A stretch of DNA of 64,000 nt from Ciceribacter ferrooxidans (GCF_004137355.1 NZ_SDVB01000106.1:1-64000), one strand, 5' to 3'. Shown: positions 53,139 through 62,156, counted from the stretch's first letter. Notes: generated by a model from the letters alone, not told the origin. Numbers and translations: made by a program.

Positions 53139-54074
53139 ATGAAGACCAGCCTCGATCATCTCCCGCACCGAAAGCAGCGCGAGCTCGCCCGCATCGTCGA
53201 GGTACTGCACGAGGAGTTCGAGGACGCCTTGAAGGAGGGGACGGCCGAGTTCAAGAAGCGCGGCCGCATCCTGAAGATCATCCTCTTTGGGTCCTATGCC
53301 CGCGGAACCTGGGTCGACGAACCGCACACCAAGAAGGGCTACAAGTCCGATTACGATCTGCTGATCATCGTCAACAACAAGAAGCTCACGGACTTCGCCA
53401 CCTACTGGCACAAGGCGCAGGACCGGCTCTTGCGGCTGCAAGACGTGGAAACGCCCGTGAATTTCATCGTCCATTCACGACGTGAGGTGAATACGGCCTT
53501 ACGGGAGGGACAATATTTCTTCGTCGACATCCGCAAGGAGGGCATCGTTCTCTACGAGATGGACGACGAACCGTTGGCGATGCCGAAGCCCCTCGGTCCG
53601 AGTGACGCTTACGAAATATCGAGAAATTACTTTGTCAATCGATCGCCAGATCTCCGGCTACTTCTGGAAACCGGGGGTTTCCAAATCGAACGAGCGAGAC
53701 AGGATGCGGAGTGGCGAAAACATGCAGCGTTCACGCTCCATCAAGCAATTGAACGCTCATATTCCGTCGTACTCCTGACACTCACAAGCTACTCCCCTCC
53801 CTCACACAATCTCAAGCATCTGCGTCAACTCGCGGAAGACAGGGATCAACGCCTTGTCGACGTCTGGCCCCGCGACAGACAACGCTACAGCGCCTGGTTC
53901 AACGCCATCAATGAAGCCTATGTGAAGGCCAGGTACTCGGACTACTACGAAATCAGCCAAGAGGCACTCGACTGGCTCGCGGAGAGAGTTGAAGTCCTGA
54001 CCGCGCAGGTCAAAACCATATGCAAGGAGCACCTCGAACGACTGCGAATCCAAGTGGATAGTGCCGACGGTTGA
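53139..54074 (+). CDS. Nucleotidyltransferase-HEPN domain fusion protein
   Basis: A 311-residue protein. The N-terminal minimal nucleotidyltransferase has GSYARGTW and SDYDLLIIV catalytic motifs. The C-terminal HEPN region is helical with DAEWRKHAAFTLHQAIERSYSVVLLTL and SHNLKHLRQLAED. MNT and HEPN are usually a toxin-antitoxin pair in separate genes, where the NTase AMPylates the HEPN RNase; here they are one chain. The ATG at 53139 fits the conserved start better than 53112. Its role may be regulatory or defensive. Confidence 0.85.
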   Translation: MKTSLDHLPHRKQRELARIVEVLHEEFEDALKEGTAEFKKRGRILKIILFGSYARGTWVDEPHTKKGYKSDYDLLIIVNNKKLTDFATYWHKAQDRLLRLQDVETPVNFIVHSRREVNTALREGQYFFVDIRKEGIVLYEMDDEPLAMPKPLGPSDAYEISRNYFVNRSPDLRLLLETGGFQIERARQDAEWRKHAAFTLHQAIERSYSVVLLTLTSYSPPSHNLKHLRQLAEDRDQRLVDVWPRDRQRYSAWFNAINEAYVKARYSDYYEISQEALDWLAERVEVLTAQVKTICKEHLERLRIQVDSADG

Positions 54075-54207
54075 ATCCGTCACACTCTCCAGGACATGTT
54101 TGCCAGGGACGGCACGATAAGAACCGCACAGGTTCTGTGGCTCGCGCGACCGAGTTCTAACGTCCGGCAACTCTTGATCCCCTGCGCCGGATGGCAGGAG
54201 ATTCGTC

Positions 54208-54438
54208 ATGTCCCAGTATCTTTGCAATTCCGTATCCGGGGAGCAAAGCCCCCGAAAAGACGGCTTCTGGCAGGAGCACCAGCAAGAAGACGTAATCGAC
54301 GCAGCGATCCGCCTCTACGGTGACGAAGCCGCGACTGCGGCAGCCTATTGCGCTCTGGAGGCATGGACCGAACGCCGGCATAGCGACTATGGCTTCTGGT
54401 TCGAGCTATTCCTGCGGCTCAAGGGCCGTCTCCCATAG
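54208..54438 (+). CDS. Conserved small hypothetical protein
   Basis: A 76-residue, Glu/Ala/Trp-rich, helical protein with a conserved-looking DVIDAAIRLYGDEAATAAAYCALEAW pattern. An AGGAG ribosome site is seven bases before the ATG. It lies upstream of luxR in the same direction. No function is recognised. Confidence 0.6.
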   Translation: MSQYLCNSVSGEQSPRKDGFWQEHQQEDVIDAAIRLYGDEAATAAAYCALEAWTERRHSDYGFWFELFLRLKGRLP

Positions 54439-54532
54439 CGGCCTATCTTTATGGAGCACGCTTCTCTGCAACACGTGAGTGGGGCGCTGCATCAGCCTGC
54501 TTGTTGCACGATGCTATGGATGGCGGCTGGCG

Positions 54533-54547
54533 GACACGTTATACGTG
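54533..54547. promoter_or_regulatory. Palindrome just upstream of luxR start
   Basis: ACACGT, TAT, ACGTGT is a perfect 15-bp palindrome ending six bases before the chosen luxR ATG. It may be an operator, unless the longer luxR start is used. Confidence 0.35.
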
Positions 54548-54552
54548 TCGAC

Positions 54553-55296
54553 ATGGCGACGAACGAGCTTTCCGTCGGTCTTGATCGAACGCTTTCGTTT
54601 CTGTCTGATGTGCGACACATAAACAACCACGCAGACCTAACGACAGCCGTGAAGCGAGCCACGGCCACGTTTGGGGTTGAGAAGATTCTGGCGGGTTTCA
54701 TCCCGAAAACCGGAACCCTGCCGAGTGAGCAATTGCGCCACGTGCTCCTCTCCGACTGGCCCGAGGATTGGGCGACGATCTACTTTCAAAAGGGATTGCT
54801 GTTCCAAGATCCTACCATCCGGAGGATTCTTCGTACCCAACCGACATTCGCCTGGTCCGAGTTAACAAACGAACCGGATTTCGGCAAGAACGAGCGCCTT
54901 GTTATGGCCAGCGCCGCAGATTTCTCGTTGCGCAATGGCTGCACAGTCCCGCTGCTATCTCTGGATGGTCGCCATGTGGGGTTCTCGTTTGCCGGCTCCC
55001 ACATAGACGACAGCCCGGAAGCGAAAGGTGTGATGACACTCATCGCGAGCTTTGCCTTCGGACGGGCGGTGGAACTCAGGAACAACGAACTCCGCGCGAA
55101 GGTGCGCCTGACCGCCCGTGAACGGGATACCTTGTCCTGGATCGCGGCCGGAAAGACCGACTGGGAAATAGGGGTTATCTTCGGCGTCTCCGACAAGGCC
55201 GTCGCCAAGCACGTACACAATATTCGCATGAAGCTGGGTGCAGTGAACCGCGCGCATGCCGTCGCCGAAGCTTTCCGCCTGAGACTGATCAGCTAG
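54553..55296 (+). CDS. LuxR family quorum-sensing regulator
   Basis: A 247-residue regulator with an autoinducer-binding domain; the conserved Trp, Tyr, Asp, Pro and Trp of the pocket appear in DWATIYFQKGLLFQDPTI and FAWSEL. The C-terminal HTH is LTARERDTLSWIAAGKTDWEI, then VSDKAVAKHVHNIRMKLG. It lies upstream of a luxI-type gene in the same direction, so the pair probably forms an AHL circuit. In-frame ATGs upstream are alternative starts. Confidence 0.92.
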   Translation: MATNELSVGLDRTLSFLSDVRHINNHADLTTAVKRATATFGVEKILAGFIPKTGTLPSEQLRHVLLSDWPEDWATIYFQKGLLFQDPTIRRILRTQPTFAWSELTNEPDFGKNERLVMASAADFSLRNGCTVPLLSLDGRHVGFSFAGSHIDDSPEAKGVMTLIASFAFGRAVELRNNELRAKVRLTARERDTLSWIAAGKTDWEIGVIFGVSDKAVAKHVHNIRMKLGAVNRAHAVAEAFRLRLIS

Positions 55297-55307
55297 CGGC
55301 TGTCAAG

Positions 55308-55323
55308 GTAGGGATTCCCCTAC
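55308..55323. promoter_or_regulatory. Lux-box-like palindrome before luxI
   Basis: GTAGGG, ATTC, CCCTAC is a perfect inverted repeat 12 bp past the luxR stop and 54 bp before the AHL-synthase start. Position and symmetry fit a LuxR-type activator site. Confidence 0.6.
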
Positions 55324-55377
55324 TATTTTGTCTCATTCTGAAACAGCAGACTTGCTCCAATTTGCTGGGGGCTTGTC

Positions 55378-56010
55378 ATGATCGAAATCATCACCACCGA
55401 GAACATCCACCTGTACCGGACCGAAATGGATGAGGCATATCGGCTTCGCCACGATGTCTTTGTCGACGAAAAGGGCTGGCGCGATCTGGCGCAGGCGGAC
55501 CAGCGCGAGATCGACCAGTTCGACAACGAACATGCCCTGCACATGATCTGCAGGCAGAACGGCAAGGTTGTCGGCTATCAACGGATGCTGCCGACCACCA
55601 AGCCGCATCTGCTGTCCAGCGTCCTCGCCGACCTATGCGAAGTCGAGCGACCGGTCGGTGACCACATTTGGGAATGGACGCGCTACTGCGTCGCAAAACC
55701 CCACCGCGAGCGCGGACGCGCACTCAGTCCGGTCGCCAACGCACTGCTGTCCGCCATCGTGGAATGGGGCATGGAGTCTGGCGTCGACCGTATCATTATT
55801 GAGATGGAACCGATTTGGCTCTTGCGATTGGTTCAGCTCAATTTCATGGTCACGCCGCTTGGCATCCCGAGAGAAATCGGCGGAGATAGCGTCGTGGCTG
55901 TCGTTGCCAAATTCGATCACCGCACGCTCCAAATGCTGCAGGCCATGCGCGGAAACAGCAAGCGGGTGCTCAAGGACTGCCCCCCATCGGCTGTCGTGGC
56001 GGCGCAATAG
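55378..56010 (+). CDS. Acyl-homoserine-lactone synthase (LuxI family)
   Basis: A 210-residue LuxI protein. Conserved catalytic residues are visible: R in RLRHDVFV, F and W nearby (FVDEKGW), D in IDQFDNE, R in YQRMLP and E/R in IWEWTRYC. It makes an acyl-HSL from SAM and acyl-ACP in the cytoplasm. The acyl chain cannot be inferred. It follows luxR and a palindrome; a small CinS-like gene begins 20 bp after it. Confidence 0.93.
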   Translation: MIEIITTENIHLYRTEMDEAYRLRHDVFVDEKGWRDLAQADQREIDQFDNEHALHMICRQNGKVVGYQRMLPTTKPHLLSSVLADLCEVERPVGDHIWEWTRYCVAKPHRERGRALSPVANALLSAIVEWGMESGVDRIIIEMEPIWLLRLVQLNFMVTPLGIPREIGGDSVVAVVAKFDHRTLQMLQAMRGNSKRVLKDCPPSAVVAAQ

Positions 56011-56030
56011 AAATGGACAAGAGGCATCAT

Positions 56031-56201
56031 ATGGCCACCTCGGTAAAGGAGGCATCCTTGGACATTTCCAAAGCGCGCCAGGAAATACTGAATACCGTTC
56101 AAGCCGCCCGGCAGGGAGGACATCTGTTCCTGATATACCTTTTGGCCATGGTCCTTGAAGAGCTTACCAATATCGAACGCGGGCAGCCGACTGAACTCTA
56201 G
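56031..56201 (+). CDS. Small protein downstream of luxI, CinS-like by position
   Basis: A 56-residue protein starting MATSVKEASLD and containing HLFLIYLLAMVLEELTNIER, an amphipathic/hydrophobic helix. It is co-oriented with and immediately downstream of the AHL synthase. In R. leguminosarum the cinI gene is followed by a small gene, cinS, whose product binds the regulator PraR. Similarity is based on location, size and the adjacent PraR-like gene, not on alignment. An ATG at 56013 gives a six-residue longer form. Its stop overlaps that of the convergent regulator. Confidence 0.6.
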   Translation: MATSVKEASLDISKARQEILNTVQAARQGGHLFLIYLLAMVLEELTNIERGQPTEL

Positions 56202-56614
56202 GGTTGGTCATCCGCTGCCGTGGCAATCGCGGTGACAAATGACACGACCGCCTTTCGCAGCGCGGGGCTTTTGATATTGGAAAAATGCCTGTTCATTTCG
56301 AGGGCATCGCCGGCGGCAATCAGGTCGACCAACTTGCGCATTTCGGCCGACGTGTCAGCGATATCCGGCGTTGCCTTTTCTGTTTCGTCGAAAAAGAAGT
56401 CCGGCGGCACCCCGAGGGCATTTGCCGCCGCGACAATTCTGCTGGCGCTGATCCGATTTTTTCCGTTCTCGTACTTCTGTATCTGCTGGAATGTAACGCC
56501 GAGCAGATCCCCGAGTTCCGCCTGGGTCATCCGCCTCAGGCGACGCGCATTCTTGAGACGTGAGCCCGCGCGGACGTCAGCCTCGTTCGGCCCCTTCTTG
56601 TGAGCTGTTACCAT
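56198..56614 (-). CDS. XRE family regulator, PraR/PhrR-like
   Basis: A 138-residue protein with an N-terminal helix-turn-helix (RLKNARRLRRMTQAELGDLLGVTFQQIQKYENGKNRISASR) closely following the PraR/PhrR pattern seen in rhizobia, then LGVPPDFFFDE and a helical C-terminus. PraR represses quorum-sensing and biofilm genes, and is sequestered by CinS. Here it converges on the CinS-like gene with overlapping stops. The ATG at 56614 is used; the longer frame adds an unlikely membrane-like N-terminus. Confidence 0.8.
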   Translation of the reverse strand: MVTAHKKGPNEADVRAGSRLKNARRLRRMTQAELGDLLGVTFQQIQKYENGKNRISASRIVAAANALGVPPDFFFDETEKATPDIADTSAEMRKLVDLIAAGDALEMNRHFSNIKSPALRKAVVSFVTAIATAADDQP

Positions 56615-56777
56615 TCCAACAAGCCACCATAAAATTGAACTAACACGATAGATACAAACCACAATTGCAGCAATCTGTGCAACACGGACGAGTAATGATT
56701 CGGACAACCGTGTCCCACGCCTTTCCGAAGACCTGGTACCCTTCGACGGCCATGCAGCGCTGGCACCTCGAAAAGGT

Positions 56778-57497
56778 TCAACTCCTCGACGATTGAGGCG
56801 GCATGTTAAGCGAGTAGCCGACGGACCGCACGGTGCGGATGATGTCGGGGCCGTATTTATTCAACGCTCGTCTGATATGGCCGATATGGATATCGACGGT
56901 GCGCGGCTCGACCTCGGTTTCAGGTGGCCAACCCACGGCGATCAGTTCGTCCCGGCTATGCACCACCTCGGGCATCTTCATGAGTTGCAGGAGCAATCGG
57001 AACTGCAACGCAGAAAGGCTAACAGTCTGTCCGCTGCGTGTGACCTGAACCCTCGCGAGATTCATCTCAACGTCCGCATGCCGGAATGTCTGCTCGGGCG
57101 CAACACACGGGCGGCTGCCGGCTGCCAAGTTTGCCCGGATGTCCCACAGGAACCTAAGCAGTCGTCGCGGTTCGATGGGTCGGCATATAACCATGTCGAC
57201 ACCCAAGGCATCGAGATCACGGCCGATATCCGCCCAGTATGCTTGTGCAAATGCAGCGACTCGCAGCTGCCCACCACCTGCGTCATTGATCCTTCGGCAC
57301 AAGCTGAGCGCCTCAGCGCGCGGACCGGAGCAGTCGGCCAGGACAGCCAGTGGCCTTTCGGCCCGGATCGCGGTCACCAACCCGCCCGGATCGTCGCAGA
57401 GTCGGACGGAAAAACCCTCCGTCTCGAGAATGTACTCAAGAAGGCGGAAAAGCTCGGCGTTTCCCGTATAGATCAGGACATGACCATGAGACTGCAT
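56778..57497 (-). CDS. OmpR/PhoB-like regulator with atypical receiver (copy 2)
   Basis: A 239-residue protein. The N-terminal receiver-like domain lacks the paired acids (YTGNAELFRL) and has only LADCSGP near the usual phospho-Asp. The winged-helix output is intact: SALQFRLLLQLMKMPEVVHSRDELIAVGWPPETEVEPRTVDIHIGHIRRAL. It resembles the regulator at 52141 in arrangement and in the C-terminal domain. The two bracket the quorum-sensing genes and probably work by protein or ligand binding rather than phosphorylation. Confidence 0.87.
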   Translation of the reverse strand: MQSHGHVLIYTGNAELFRLLEYILETEGFSVRLCDDPGGLVTAIRAERPLAVLADCSGPRAEALSLCRRINDAGGGQLRVAAFAQAYWADIGRDLDALGVDMVICRPIEPRRLLRFLWDIRANLAAGSRPCVAPEQTFRHADVEMNLARVQVTRSGQTVSLSALQFRLLLQLMKMPEVVHSRDELIAVGWPPETEVEPRTVDIHIGHIRRALNKYGPDIIRTVRSVGYSLNMPPQSSRS

Positions 57498-57510
57498 CCC
57501 GCCTCCAACT

Positions 57511-58287
57511 TCAGACCGGCGCGAATTCTCCGCCATTTACGTCTATGGTCGCTCCGTTGATGAATGCCGCTTCATCGGACGATAAGAATCCGATCACGGC
57601 AGCGACCTCCTCCGGCTTGCCCATCCGCCCTGTCGGTATACGGGCAACTGCCGCATGGTTGAGTGCACTGTCGCTTGGGCCGGCCATCTCCGTGGCGATC
57701 CGACCCGGCGCAACCACGTTCACAGTAATTCCCCGCGGGGCGTTAGCAGGGATAAGCGACCGAGCTAGCCCCGAAAGGGCAGCTTTCGACGTGACGTAGG
57801 CGACGCCGGCAATCCTGGGCATTGCGCGTCCCGCGATGGAGCCAACAAACACGATCCGGCCGAAACCTCCTTCGATCATGCTCGGCAAGGCCGCTTGGCA
57901 GCACAGCATTGCTCCCGTCAGATTGACGGAAAGGACGTTGTTCCATTCATCCAACGTGACCTGTTGGAACGGAGTGGGACCATCGGCCCCCTTCGGCGAT
58001 ATCCCCGCATTGCAGACGAGGATCTCGGTCTTGCCCCAGTAGTCGTGCAGTTCCTCAAAGAAGGTGGTTATCTGGGAGGGCTCGCCCAGATCCGTCACGC
58101 GTGCAAACAAGTGCTCGGCGCCAAAGTCGCGCGAAAGGGCTTGAACGGCACTTTCAACGTTGGCGGGTTTCTGACCGAAGATTGCCACCCGGCGTCCGCA
58201 TTCAAGAAGGTACCGGGCCGTCGCCAGCCCGATGCCGGAGGTGCCGCCGGTTACGACGGCGATCCTCTGTGCCACGCGGCACCTCAT
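57511..58287 (-). CDS. Short-chain dehydrogenase/reductase
   Basis: A 258-residue SDR. The cofactor motif is VTGGTSGIGLA, NAG is at LVCNAGISP, and the catalytic Ser-Tyr-Lys are in VGSIAG and AYVTSKAAL. These features fit an NAD(P)-dependent oxidoreductase such as FabG-like enzymes. It is the last of three minus-strand genes (aminotransferase, TPP enzyme, SDR) linked by ATGA overlaps. It likely acts on a product of the TPP enzyme. Confidence 0.9.
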   Translation of the reverse strand: MRCRVAQRIAVVTGGTSGIGLATARYLLECGRRVAIFGQKPANVESAVQALSRDFGAEHLFARVTDLGEPSQITTFFEELHDYWGKTEILVCNAGISPKGADGPTPFQQVTLDEWNNVLSVNLTGAMLCCQAALPSMIEGGFGRIVFVGSIAGRAMPRIAGVAYVTSKAALSGLARSLIPANAPRGITVNVVAPGRIATEMAGPSDSALNHAAVARIPTGRMGKPEEVAAVIGFLSSDEAAFINGATIDVNGGEFAPV

Positions 58288-59996
58288 GCCGCTTCGTCCA
58301 GTCGGGCGAAGAGGGAGAGGGGTGGATGTGCCGCCGGGTCGGTCATAACCTCTATGAGAAGCGGCCCCTGTTTCATCCCGCGTTGCAGATGATACGCAAG
58401 CTCACTCGGATCCTCGACACGAACAGCCGGGCAACCACATGCTTCGGCAAGTTTCGCATGGTCGACCTCCGCGAAGTGGCATGCGGATGTATAGCTGCCG
58501 AATTTCACAGTCTCGGCGTCGCGCTGGAAGCCAAGAATACCGTTGTTGAGGACGATGACGGTCACGGGAAGGTTCATCCGCATCATCGTTTCCAGCTCCG
58601 CCCAGCTATGCGCAAAGCCGCCATCGCCGACAATCGCAACGACCGCCTTGTCAGGACGGGCGGTTTTGGCACCGATTGCGAGTGGTACCCCCCAACCAAG
58701 TCCAGCGAGTCCCCGCGGAGTGATAAAGCGCATCCCGCCAGCAGGCGCTCTCAGTTGGCCCAAAACCCACATGGAAGAATAGCTAGCATCGGCAACGATC
58801 ATCACATCGTCAGTCAGGAGGGTTTGAAGTTCCGACATGAGCCGCTCCGGGCGTATCGGGCTGGCGCTAGATGTCGCCACGTCGTGGCGGTCGAGCTCGA
58901 AGTCTTTCCAGTATGCTGCGATGCATTCTTCCAGATATGTGCGATCCGCATGCCGTTTCGTGAGATCAACTCCGGTGAACGCCGCGCGCAGAGCCGCGAG
59001 CGTCTCGCGCGCGTCGCCAACGAGTCGAACTGACTCGTAATTACGCCCGATCTCTGCCGGATCGACATCGATGTGCACGACCGTCGCGCCGGACGGAATC
59101 TGGCTCCAGTTGTCAGTGCCATTCTGGTTCGTTCGCGTGCCGACAAGAAGGACCAGATCGGCGCGCTCGACCAAGACGGAGGAGTGACGCCCGAGCGAAC
59201 GTGGCCCGACAAGCGAACCTAACACGCCAGCGGACAGCGGATGGTACTCGTCGACCGCTCCCTTACCCATGTTGGTAGTGAATACAGGCAGGCATGCTTG
59301 CTGCTGGAGCAGCGAAAGCTCCTCCGCAGCACCACCACAATGGACGCCCCCGCCGGCAATGACAACCGGCGCCTTTGCAACCGCAATCAGCGAGGCGACT
59401 TCTGCCAGCGCGCTGTCCGACGGACGAGTACGGTCCAATGGCCAATGACCCAAGTTCTTTGAGCGCGGGATTGCCGGCGCCTGCACCTGCGCCCTCAGGA
59501 GATCAGCCGGAAGTAGAAGCGCTACGGGACCTGCACGGCCGGACGTCGCGGCAGTGAAGGCTGCATCGAGGTAATCGTCGATGCGCTCAGGAACCGCGAC
59601 ACGCCGCACCCATTTGGTGCACGACTGAAAGAGCGAAATGTGATCGAAGTCCTGAAACGCATTCTTGTCGGTTTGATCGCGCTCGACATCCTGCACAAGT
59701 GCGATGACCGGCACGCTGGCTTTTAGAGCCTCTGCAAGCGGAGGTACCAACAAGGTGGCCGCAGGGCCATTCTGCGCTGCGACGACACCGACTTTGCCAG
59801 ACACGCGTGCATACCCGTCGGCCATGACGCCGCCCATGTTCTCCTGCCTGTAGGCAATCTGGCGAATGCCATTCGCCTCGGCGGCGAGAATTACGGCCGA
59901 CGGGAGACTTTGGCCAAAGATAAATTCCACATCGTGGCGCCGAAGGATCGCCGCTATACGCTGGGCAACTGTTTCGCTTGAACTCTGCTGCATCAT
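58284..59996 (-). CDS. Thiamine-pyrophosphate-dependent enzyme (acetolactate synthase-like)
   Basis: A 570-residue three-domain protein of the ALS/benzoylformate decarboxylase family. The TPP-binding motif GDGGFAHSWAELETMMRMNLPVTVIVLNN is near 430 and the cofactor Glu lies in AYRQENMGGVMADGYA. It is not a normal acetolactate synthase in context (no regulatory subunit). It joins an aminotransferase and SDR, suggesting breakdown of an alpha-keto acid formed by transamination. The ATG at 59996 overlaps the aminotransferase stop. Confidence 0.88.
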   Translation of the reverse strand: MMQQSSSETVAQRIAAILRRHDVEFIFGQSLPSAVILAAEANGIRQIAYRQENMGGVMADGYARVSGKVGVVAAQNGPAATLLVPPLAEALKASVPVIALVQDVERDQTDKNAFQDFDHISLFQSCTKWVRRVAVPERIDDYLDAAFTAATSGRAGPVALLLPADLLRAQVQAPAIPRSKNLGHWPLDRTRPSDSALAEVASLIAVAKAPVVIAGGGVHCGGAAEELSLLQQQACLPVFTTNMGKGAVDEYHPLSAGVLGSLVGPRSLGRHSSVLVERADLVLLVGTRTNQNGTDNWSQIPSGATVVHIDVDPAEIGRNYESVRLVGDARETLAALRAAFTGVDLTKRHADRTYLEECIAAYWKDFELDRHDVATSSASPIRPERLMSELQTLLTDDVMIVADASYSSMWVLGQLRAPAGGMRFITPRGLAGLGWGVPLAIGAKTARPDKAVVAIVGDGGFAHSWAELETMMRMNLPVTVIVLNNGILGFQRDAETVKFGSYTSACHFAEVDHAKLAEACGCPAVRVEDPSELAYHLQRGMKQGPLLIEVMTDPAAHPPLSLFARLDEAA

Positions 59997-61354
59997 TGCG
60001 CGCACCCCTTTCCGGATTGGATCTCTGTGTTGAGGAAGTCGTCGAATGCGCTGAGAACACGCTCGATGTCGCTGTCGACCATTGCCGTCGAAAGGCACGC
60101 GGCGGCTGCATAAGGGAGGAGAATGCCCGATTCCAGAAAGTGACGGCTCAGTCGCCGCATCAGACCCGCCCCTTCGGCACGCAGATAGGCGTCCCGATAT
60201 TCGGTCGGCGCGATGCGCGTCGGATGAATTCTAAAGAGCGAGGCCGCGCCGGTCACCGAAAGCGGGGCGTCCCGCCTGACAATGCTTGCCCTGAGTCCGT
60301 CACGCACTCTGTTTCCCATTGCCTCGAGGCGGTCGAAGACTTCCGGTGTCAACGCCTCCATGGCTACCCGACCGGCGGCCATGGAAATGGGGTTGGCGGA
60401 AAAAGTGCCGCCCTGCGGCAGCAAAGGCCTTACATCTTCGGCCCCGAAAACGCGCATCACTTCCTCTCGTCCGCCGATGGCGCCGATCGGGAAGCCGCCT
60501 CCAATGATTTTTCCGGCAGTAATCAGGTCGGGCTTCAGTCCATACCGTGCTGAAGCGCCTGCATAGCCTTGCCGAAGATTGAGCACTTCATCGGCGACGA
60601 TCAGGATGCCGTACTTGGTCGCCGTTTCCGACAATGCCGCGACAAAAGCGGGGTCCGGGGACATCAAACCAGCTCGACTGGGCATCGGATCGATCAACAC
60701 GCAGGCGACGCGGTCGCGAACGGCGCTCAAGCGCCTTTCGAGGCCGTCGGCGTCATTGAACCGCAGAAGATGCACGTCATCAATGACGCTTTGCGGTGCA
60801 CCACGGTAGGCCGGAATCGCGACGGGGAATTGATCCCATCCCGAATTACCTGGCGAAACGCTTTGTCCTGCCTCCGCCCAGTCGTAGGCACCATGGTAGG
60901 CACCTTCAATTCGCGCGATTGCGGGCCTCCCGGTGAAGGCGCGCGCCGCCTTAATCGCAAACATCACTGCTTCCGTTCCGCTATTGACGAAGCGGACACG
61001 TTCCATTGCAGGAATGCGAGCGGTCAGCAGTTCCGCCAAACCGATTTCATGTTCCGTCGGATTGGCAAAACAGGTGCCCGAGTTCAGCAAACCAACCACG
61101 ACCTCGGACACCGGTGCGAAGCCATGCCCGTGGATGAGCGTGGTGAAGTTGTTGTTGAGATCGAGGAACCGGTTCCCGTCGACGTCGACGAGGTACGCCC
61201 CCTCACCCCGTCGAGCATAGGTGGGAAAAGGGTCCCTCTCCACCGTTACGCGGGTGGTTCCATCCGGAAACACTGCCTTGGCACGGTTGAATAAATGTAC
61301 AGATCCGCTGCGGGCAAACGCCTGCCGCAGTTTGTTTGTTGCTTGAACGAGCAT
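59993..61354 (-). CDS. Class III aminotransferase (glutamate-1-semialdehyde mutase-like)
   Basis: A 453-residue PLP enzyme. Key segments are VRFVNSGTEAVMFAIKAARAFTG, YHGAYDWAE, LIVADEVLNLR and the Schiff-base Lys in LITAGKIIGGGFPIG, as in the GSA/class III family. A true HemL is unlikely because of its catabolic setting with a TPP enzyme, SDR and polyamine-type transporter. It probably transaminates an amino compound to feed the TPP enzyme. A GntR-type palindrome lies just upstream. Confidence 0.9.
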   Translation of the reverse strand: MLVQATNKLRQAFARSGSVHLFNRAKAVFPDGTTRVTVERDPFPTYARRGEGAYLVDVDGNRFLDLNNNFTTLIHGHGFAPVSEVVVGLLNSGTCFANPTEHEIGLAELLTARIPAMERVRFVNSGTEAVMFAIKAARAFTGRPAIARIEGAYHGAYDWAEAGQSVSPGNSGWDQFPVAIPAYRGAPQSVIDDVHLLRFNDADGLERRLSAVRDRVACVLIDPMPSRAGLMSPDPAFVAALSETATKYGILIVADEVLNLRQGYAGASARYGLKPDLITAGKIIGGGFPIGAIGGREEVMRVFGAEDVRPLLPQGGTFSANPISMAAGRVAMEALTPEVFDRLEAMGNRVRDGLRASIVRRDAPLSVTGAASLFRIHPTRIAPTEYRDAYLRAEGAGLMRRLSRHFLESGILLPYAAAACLSTAMVDSDIERVLSAFDDFLNTEIQSGKGCAQ

Positions 61355-61409
61355 AATCCCAGATTCCTAAAGTGAGAAATCGATCGCTCGCTTTGCACGA
61401 GCTTCACAA

Positions 61410-61425
61410 TTTTGTTGCAACAAAA
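61410..61425. promoter_or_regulatory. GntR operator-like palindrome (copy 1)
   Basis: TTTTGTTGCAACAAAA is a perfect 16-bp palindrome between the aminotransferase start and the GntR stop. A further half-site TGCAACAAAAA begins at 61445. Confidence 0.75.
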
Positions 61426-61457
61426 ATGCGGCTCGTCAAGTCCATGCAACAAAAATC

Positions 61458-62156
61458 TTATGCCAGAGAACCAGCACCCCTCTCCTGATTGGCGCGCTTC
61501 AGGCGGCGATATCCATCGCGAATATCATTCTCCATGGCCGCCCGGAGACTTGCGCCATCGCGCTCCTCTAAGGCCTCTATGGCAAGTTCGTGGTTACGAA
61601 CACCGTACTTCTCCTCGGCAAACTCTGGGTAGAGATTGTGCAAGGACGGCCCAATCCTCAACCATAGACTCTCGATCATTGAGACAAGATGGGGAAGCGC
61701 GGAAAGGCGATAGATTGTGAAATGGAATTCCTTGTTGTGCCACAGCGCCTCGGCATAGCGCCTCTCATCGAGGGCGGAATTGATAAGTTCTTGCAAAGAC
61801 TTCAGCCTCTCGACACTTTCCGGAGCCCCGCGCTGAGCAGCCTGTTCTGACGCAAGCCCCTCCAGCGCCAAGCGCGTAAGCGTTATTTCTCGCAGTGCGG
61901 CCGCATCAAGGACTGGGACGACGACCGTCTTCGGTCCGGTATAGACGAGCGCGCCCTCGCTGGTCAGTCGATTGATCGCGTCGCGCGCAGGCGTTGTACT
62001 CACATCGAGATCCTGGGCGACAGCTCGCACTGTCAATTTGTGCCCCGGCCCATAGACGCCGCGGATGATGCGTTCCTTCAATTGCCGATAGGCGGCATCA
62101 CCGAGCCTCTCAGAGGCTCGTTCAAGATCTGACAGTTCGGTCGCCTTATCGGCCAT
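61458..62156 (-). CDS. GntR family (FadR/FCD) transcriptional regulator
   Basis: A 232-residue regulator. The winged helix at about 20-85 has DAAYRQLKERIIRGVYGPGHKLTVRAVAQDLDVSTTPARDAINRL; the C-terminal all-helical FCD domain (from about 95) includes metal/ligand residues. GGGGGGAG precedes the ATG at 62156. Palindromic TTGTTGCAACAA sites flank it on both sides, so it probably controls itself, the aminotransferase operon downstream, and the divergent ABC transporter. Confidence 0.92.
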   Translation of the reverse strand: MADKATELSDLERASERLGDAAYRQLKERIIRGVYGPGHKLTVRAVAQDLDVSTTPARDAINRLTSEGALVYTGPKTVVVPVLDAAALREITLTRLALEGLASEQAAQRGAPESVERLKSLQELINSALDERRYAEALWHNKEFHFTIYRLSALPHLVSMIESLWLRIGPSLHNLYPEFAEEKYGVRNHELAIEALEERDGASLRAAMENDIRDGYRRLKRANQERGAGSLA

